Shown here: positions 60,382-64,000 of the stretch, piece by piece | Layout of the letters: every line of letters begins with the position of its first letter | Position numbering within the stretch: position 1 is the first letter of the stretch | Assembly (NCBI GenBank): GCA_951812805.1 | Contig: CATOSZ010000008.1 | Coordinates: 262,137-326,136, forward strand | Origin: an uncultured Alphaproteobacteria bacterium | Lineage (GTDB): Bacteria; Pseudomonadota; Alphaproteobacteria; GCA-2731375 | Direction: 5' to 3' | DNA: 64,000 nucleotides | Notes under the pieces: model-generated | What the model saw: only the letters and a program-made list of their open reading frames with translations | What the model was told of the DNA's origin: nothing | Database searches by the model: none | Made by a program: the position numbers and the translations under genes

Positions 60382-61671
60382 ATGAAGCTTCCCTTCGAGC
60401 ACGACATCACGAATTGCCTGCAGGAGGCGGTCGGCGAAGGCGGCTTGCCGCACGCCGAGCTGGAAGAAATCCTCGCGCTGACCCTCGCGCCGACAGCGCG
60501 CCTGCGCGCCCACCCGCCTGCGTGCCTGGCGATCGCCCGGGAGACGACGGATCTCGCCGTTATCGATGGGCATGCCACGCGCTGGCGACAGCGCTTCGCC
60601 CGGATCCTGGTGCTGGGGGTCGGTGGCTCCAGCCTCGGCGCGCGGGTCCTGACCACGGCGCTTCGCCGGGACGGGCCGGAGATCGTCTATCTCGACAACC
60701 TCGACATCGCACACGGCACCCTCATCACCCAGGCAGCGGCCGATCCGGGTACGGCCTTCCTGCTGGTCTCCAAGTCGGGCGGCACGCCGGAAACCATGGC
60801 GCAGACCCTGCTTGCCGTCGCGGCCGTCGCCGAGGGCGAGGCGGCCGATTTCGCCGGCCGCTTTCTGGCATTGACCGAGCCCGGCGAAGGTCCGCTCCGC
60901 CGTCTGGCCGAGGCACACGATATCCCGATCCTGGATCTGGCGCCGGATATCGACGGCCGATTCTCCGTACTGTCGGCCGTCGGCCTGCTGCCGGCCGCCA
61001 TCGCCGGCGTCGACATTTCCCGCGTCCGCGCGGGCGCCGTCGCCGTGCTGGACGCGGGCCTCGACGGGGAAGGCGCGCCTGCCCTGGGTGCGGCGCTGCA
61101 GATCGGCCTGCAACGGGGTCGCGGCATCAGCCAGAGCGTGCTGCTCACCTACGGTGACCGGCTGGCCCCTCTCGCGCTCTGGTACCGTCAACTCTGGGCG
61201 GAGAGCCTCGGCAAGGAGGGGCGCGGCACCACACCGATCGACGCGCTCGGCCCGCTCGACCAGCACAGCCAGTTGCAGCTTTGGCTCGACGGGCCCTGGG
61301 ACAAGGGCTTCACCGTCGTCGGCACGCCGCTCGCCGGGACGGGGCCCCGGCTCGACCGGGTGCGGGCGAAGGCCTTCGGGCTCGACGTGTTGGCCGACCG
61401 GCCGCTCGGTGACTTGCTCGACGCCATGCGGCGGGCGACCGGTGCGAGCCTGGCAGAGGCCGGCCGGCCGGTGCGGCGGATCGAGCTTGCGGCCATCGAC
61501 GAGGCGGCACTCGGCGGTCTGCTCATGCACTTCATGCTGGAAACCCTGATCGCCGCGGATCTGCTGGACGTCGACCCCTTCGGCCAGCCCGCGGTCGAGG
61601 CTTCCAAGGTGCGGGCGCGTCAGCGCCTGGCGGAACTCGCGGCGGGCGAGGGGGGACGCACCGGGTCATGA
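60382..61671 (+). CDS. pgi: Glucose-6-phosphate isomerase (short form)
   Basis: The protein has 429 residues, shorter than the 550-residue enterobacterial type but similar to the 430-450-residue bacterial forms. VLGVGGSSLGARVLTTALRR and LLVSKSGGTPETMAQTLLA are the SIS-domain sugar-phosphate sites, and DQHSQLQLWLDGPWDKGFTV is the signature histidine region. It interconverts glucose-6-phosphate and fructose-6-phosphate in glycolysis. The stop overlaps mutL by 4 bp. There are 78 bp to the preceding M16 gene. Confidence 0.93.
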   Translation: MKLPFEHDITNCLQEAVGEGGLPHAELEEILALTLAPTARLRAHPPACLAIARETTDLAVIDGHATRWRQRFARILVLGVGGSSLGARVLTTALRRDGPEIVYLDNLDIAHGTLITQAAADPGTAFLLVSKSGGTPETMAQTLLAVAAVAEGEAADFAGRFLALTEPGEGPLRRLAEAHDIPILDLAPDIDGRFSVLSAVGLLPAAIAGVDISRVRAGAVAVLDAGLDGEGAPALGAALQIGLQRGRGISQSVLLTYGDRLAPLALWYRQLWAESLGKEGRGTTPIDALGPLDQHSQLQLWLDGPWDKGFTVVGTPLAGTGPRLDRVRAKAFGLDVLADRPLGDLLDAMRRATGASLAEAGRPVRRIELAAIDEAALGGLLMHFMLETLIAADLLDVDPFGQPAVEASKVRARQRLAELAAGEGGRTGS

Positions 61672-63476
61672 CGCTTCGCCGATTGCCCGAAGACACCATC
61701 AACCGCATCGCCGCCGGCGAGGTGATCGAGCGCCCGGCGAGCGCGTTGAAGGAGCTGGTCGAAAACGCCCTCGACGCCGAGGCGCGCCATATCGACGCCC
61801 TGCTGGTCGACGGCGGGCGGGAGTTGATCCGCGTGACCGACGACGGCCACGGCATGGGCCCCGAGGACATGGTGCTGGCGATCGAGCGCCACGCGACCTC
61901 CAAACTGCCCGACGACGACCTGCTGGACATCCGCTGGCTCGGCTTTCGCGGCGAGGCGTTGCCCTCGATCGCCGCGGTCAGTCGACTTTCTATTCTCAGC
62001 CGGCTTACGGGCGCCGAGCAGGCCTGGGGCATGGAAATCGTCAACGGCCGGGCGGAGGCGCCCCGCCCCGCGGCCCTGGCGCTCGGTACCCGGATCGAGG
62101 CGCGGGAGCTGTTCCGCGCGACGCCGGCCCGCCTCAAGTTCCTGAAGACCGCCCGCACGGAGCTGAACCACGCGAGCGATACCATCCGTCGCCTGGCGCT
62201 CGCCCGCCCCGATGTCGGCTTCACCCTCGGCGACGGCGATCGCTCGGTGCTGAAGCTGCCCCCCGCCCCGGGCGAGGGCGAGGCGCGCCGGCTGGAGCGG
62301 ATTGCCGCCGTGCTCGGCCGTGCCTTTGCCGAAAACGCGATTGCGGTGAACGCCGAACGCGGCCGGCTCCGCCTGTCCGGCCATGTGGCGTTGCCGACCT
62401 ACAACCGGCCGAACAGCCTGCAACAGCATCTCTTCGTCAACGGTCGGGCGGTGCGCGACCGATTGCTGGTGGGTGCCATCCGCGGCGCCTATTCGGACGT
62501 GCTGGCCTCGAACCGGCATGCCGCCGTCGTGCTCTACCTCGACATGCCCGCGGACGAGGTCGACGTCAACGTGCACCCCGCCAAGGCCGAAGTCCGTTTT
62601 CGCGAGGCGGGCGAGGTTCGCGGCCTTATCGTTTCGGCGATCCGCCACGCGCTCGCCGGCGCCGGCCATCGCTCCTCGACGACGGTGAGCCAGGCCGCAC
62701 TGGGCGCCATCCACAGCGGTGGCAATACGCTGCCCTGGGGTCGGCCGAACGCGCCGACCCGGGTCCCCGCCGGCCTGGCCGAAGCCGCCGCCGCCTACCA
62801 GGCACCGCCGCCGTCCGAAGCCTGGCGTCTCGCCGGTACCGCGCGGCCGCTGGCGCCCGCCGAGGCGGCCCCCGTCGTGGCGGAGCCGGCGGCGGCCCAT
62901 CCCCTGGGCGCGGCGCGGGCGCAGCTGCACGGCACCTATGTGGTGGCGCAAACGGCCGACGGCGTCGTCATCGTCGACCAGCACGCCGCGCACGAACGTA
63001 TCGTCATGGAACGGCTAAAGGCCGAACTCGGCACCAAGGGCGTCGCCCGGCAGATGCTGCTGCTGCCGGAAGTCGTCGAACTCGACCCCGCAGCGGTCGA
63101 CCGCCTGGCCGGCCGGGCGAGCGAGCTGGCGGAGCTGGGCCTGGTGCTGGAGGCTTTCGGCGAGGGTGCGGTCGTGGTGCGCGAGGTGCCGGCCGCCCTC
63201 GGCCAGGCGGACGCGCGCGGGCTGGTGAGTGATCTCGCCGACGAGCTGGCGGAACTCGGCGCGACGTTTGAGCTGAAGGAGCGGCTAGACGAGGTCGTTG
63301 CCACCATGGCCTGCCACACCAGCGTGCGCGCCGGCCGCCAGCTTGGCGTCGAGGAAATGAACGCCCTGCTGCGCGACATGGAGAGCACCCCCAACGCCGG
63401 CCAGTGCAATCATGGCCGGCCGACCTATGTCGAGCTGAAACTCGCCGACATCGAACGGCTGTTCGGCCGACGATAG
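61668..63476 (+). CDS. mutL: DNA mismatch repair protein MutL
   Basis: The 602-residue protein has the GHKL ATPase domain: INRIAAGEVIERPASALKEL, then LVENALDAEARHIDALLVDG, DDGHGMGPEDMVLAIERHAT and GFRGEALPSIAAVSRLSIL. A proline-rich linker (about residues 340-415) precedes the C-terminal dimerisation domain (LLLPEVVELDPAAVDRLAGR and GRPTYVELKLADIERLFGRR). The DQHAAHERIVMERLK start of that domain is present. It links MutS mismatch recognition to repair. The start overlaps pgi. Confidence 0.98.
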   Translation: MTLRRLPEDTINRIAAGEVIERPASALKELVENALDAEARHIDALLVDGGRELIRVTDDGHGMGPEDMVLAIERHATSKLPDDDLLDIRWLGFRGEALPSIAAVSRLSILSRLTGAEQAWGMEIVNGRAEAPRPAALALGTRIEARELFRATPARLKFLKTARTELNHASDTIRRLALARPDVGFTLGDGDRSVLKLPPAPGEGEARRLERIAAVLGRAFAENAIAVNAERGRLRLSGHVALPTYNRPNSLQQHLFVNGRAVRDRLLVGAIRGAYSDVLASNRHAAVVLYLDMPADEVDVNVHPAKAEVRFREAGEVRGLIVSAIRHALAGAGHRSSTTVSQAALGAIHSGGNTLPWGRPNAPTRVPAGLAEAAAAYQAPPPSEAWRLAGTARPLAPAEAAPVVAEPAAAHPLGAARAQLHGTYVVAQTADGVVIVDQHAAHERIVMERLKAELGTKGVARQMLLLPEVVELDPAAVDRLAGRASELAELGLVLEAFGEGAVVVREVPAALGQADARGLVSDLADELAELGATFELKERLDEVVATMACHTSVRAGRQLGVEEMNALLRDMESTPNAGQCNHGRPTYVELKLADIERLFGRR

Positions 63477-63491
63477 AAAGGATCCTTGCGC

Positions 63492-64000
63492 GTGCGCAAA
63501 GCCGATATCGAGACCTTCTTCCAGCGTCTTTCCGAGCAGCACCCCGATCCCCGGGGGGAGCTGAACTACGTCAATCCCTATACGCTGCTGGTCGCCGTCG
63601 TGCTGTCGGCGCAGGCGACGGACGTTGGCGTCAACAAGGCGACGGGCCCGCTGTTCGAGGTCGTGCAGACCCCGCAGGGCATGCTCGATCTCGGGGAGGA
63701 GAAGCTTCGCCACTACATCCGCACCATCGGTCTCTTCAATTCCAAGGCCAAGAACGTCATCAAGCTCAGTCGGATGCTGCTGGACGAGCACGGCGGCGAG
63801 GTGCCGGAAAGCCGCGAGGCATTGGAGGCCCTGCCGGGCGTCGGCCGCAAGACGGCGAACGTCGTCGTCAACATCGCCTTCGGCGAGCCGACGATCGCCG
63901 TCGACACCCACGTCTTCCGGGTGTCGAACCGTACCGGCCTCGCCCCCGGCAAGACCCCGCTGGCGGTCGAGACCAAGCTCGACAAGGCGGTGCCGGCGAG
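63492..64000 (+). CDS. nth: Endonuclease III, 5' part
   Basis: A GTG start at 63492 is preferred (AAAGGA at 63477-63482, nine bases upstream). TTG 63486 is in frame but too close. The visible 169 residues begin VRKADIETFFQRLSEQHPDP. LVAVVLSAQATDVGVNKAT is the helix-hairpin-helix glycosylase core, and LPGVGRKTANVVVNIAFGE holds the catalytic lysine. IAVDTHVFRVSNRTGLAPGK holds the catalytic aspartate. The iron-sulfur cluster end lies beyond the window. The enzyme removes oxidised pyrimidines from DNA. Confidence 0.95.
   Translation, partial: MRKADIETFFQRLSEQHPDPRGELNYVNPYTLLVAVVLSAQATDVGVNKATGPLFEVVQTPQGMLDLGEEKLRHYIRTIGLFNSKAKNVIKLSRMLLDEHGGEVPESREALEALPGVGRKTANVVVNIAFGEPTIAVDTHVFRVSNRTGLAPGKTPLAVETKLDKAVPA

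Noticed and set aside
59365..61530. 721-codon antisense frame across the M16 and pgi genes
   Set aside because: It covers two well-supported genes on the other strand and has no domain.
1..64000. CRISPR arrays, tRNA, rRNA and phage genes
   Set aside because: No regular spacer-repeat pattern, cloverleaf sequence or structural phage gene was noticed. Gaps between genes are mostly short.

Overview
The window is GC-rich bacterial chromosome, most likely from an alphaproteobacterium of the Rhodospirillales type. This is inferred from family content and gene order: lysC next to ptsP, ubiG divergent from lysC, the comF-grxC-nitrilase-DUF1178 cluster, an sdhCDAB operon with a 129-residue SdhC and SdhD, an NDUFAF5-like methyltransferase, and a DUF3035 lipoprotein downstream of lspA. 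No rRNA, tRNA, CRISPR array, phage structural genes or replication origin were found.

Layout. 1-3908: the end of a histidine operon (hisA tail, hisF) with a SixA-like phosphatase, then a DUF35/thiolase/methyltransferase set. 4389-8789: one class III adenylyl cyclase/TPR gene split by two unrelated insertion sequences (ISAs1 and IS3 type). Removing both, with one copy of each target duplication, restores a 641-codon frame. 8949-13396 (minus): HyuB, HyuA and an RraA-like protein. 13512-22263: an accessory catabolic block with a RutA/SfnG-like flavin monooxygenase, a four-domain rhodanese, a SfnB-like protein, an FAD hydroxylase, a P450, an enoyl-CoA hydratase and, convergent, a TcuA-like flavoprotein. 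22344-23461: IS481 copy A. 23531-27311: an alpha/beta hydrolase, a 63-residue GatC/AtzG-like small protein coupled to an amidase, and an ornithine-cyclodeaminase-like gene. A fossil 3' end of a paralogue of that last gene and a REP-like palindrome lie between it and the amidase. 27411-34237: pyridoxal kinase, sdhCDAB and a hybrid histidine kinase.

34260-46670: ptsP, lysC, ubiG, an AMDase-like protein, a lower-GC unknown gene pair, DUF1178, a methyltransferase, nitrilase, grxC, comF, an NDUFAF5-like methyltransferase, a Sel1-repeat protein and a DnaJ-type co-chaperone. 46677-51738: a YihY/BrkB membrane protein whose stop codon was replaced by IS481 copy B, then fabI, aroC and a VapBC45-like toxin-antitoxin pair. 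51967-64000: ileS, lspA, a DUF3035 lipoprotein with an IS1182-type element abutting its stop codon, a pair of M16 peptidases, pgi, mutL and the start of nth.

How the parts relate. The housekeeping genes are tightly packed, with many 1-4 bp stop/start overlaps that suggest translational coupling. The accessory blocks look like uptake and breakdown of organic sulfur and nitrogen compounds: oxygenases, rhodanese, amidases/hydantoinases and acyl-CoA enzymes. That reading is an inference from families, and the substrate is unknown. Five insertion sequences of four families have targets that can be read to the base. Four of the five insertions lie within a gene or at its stop codon.
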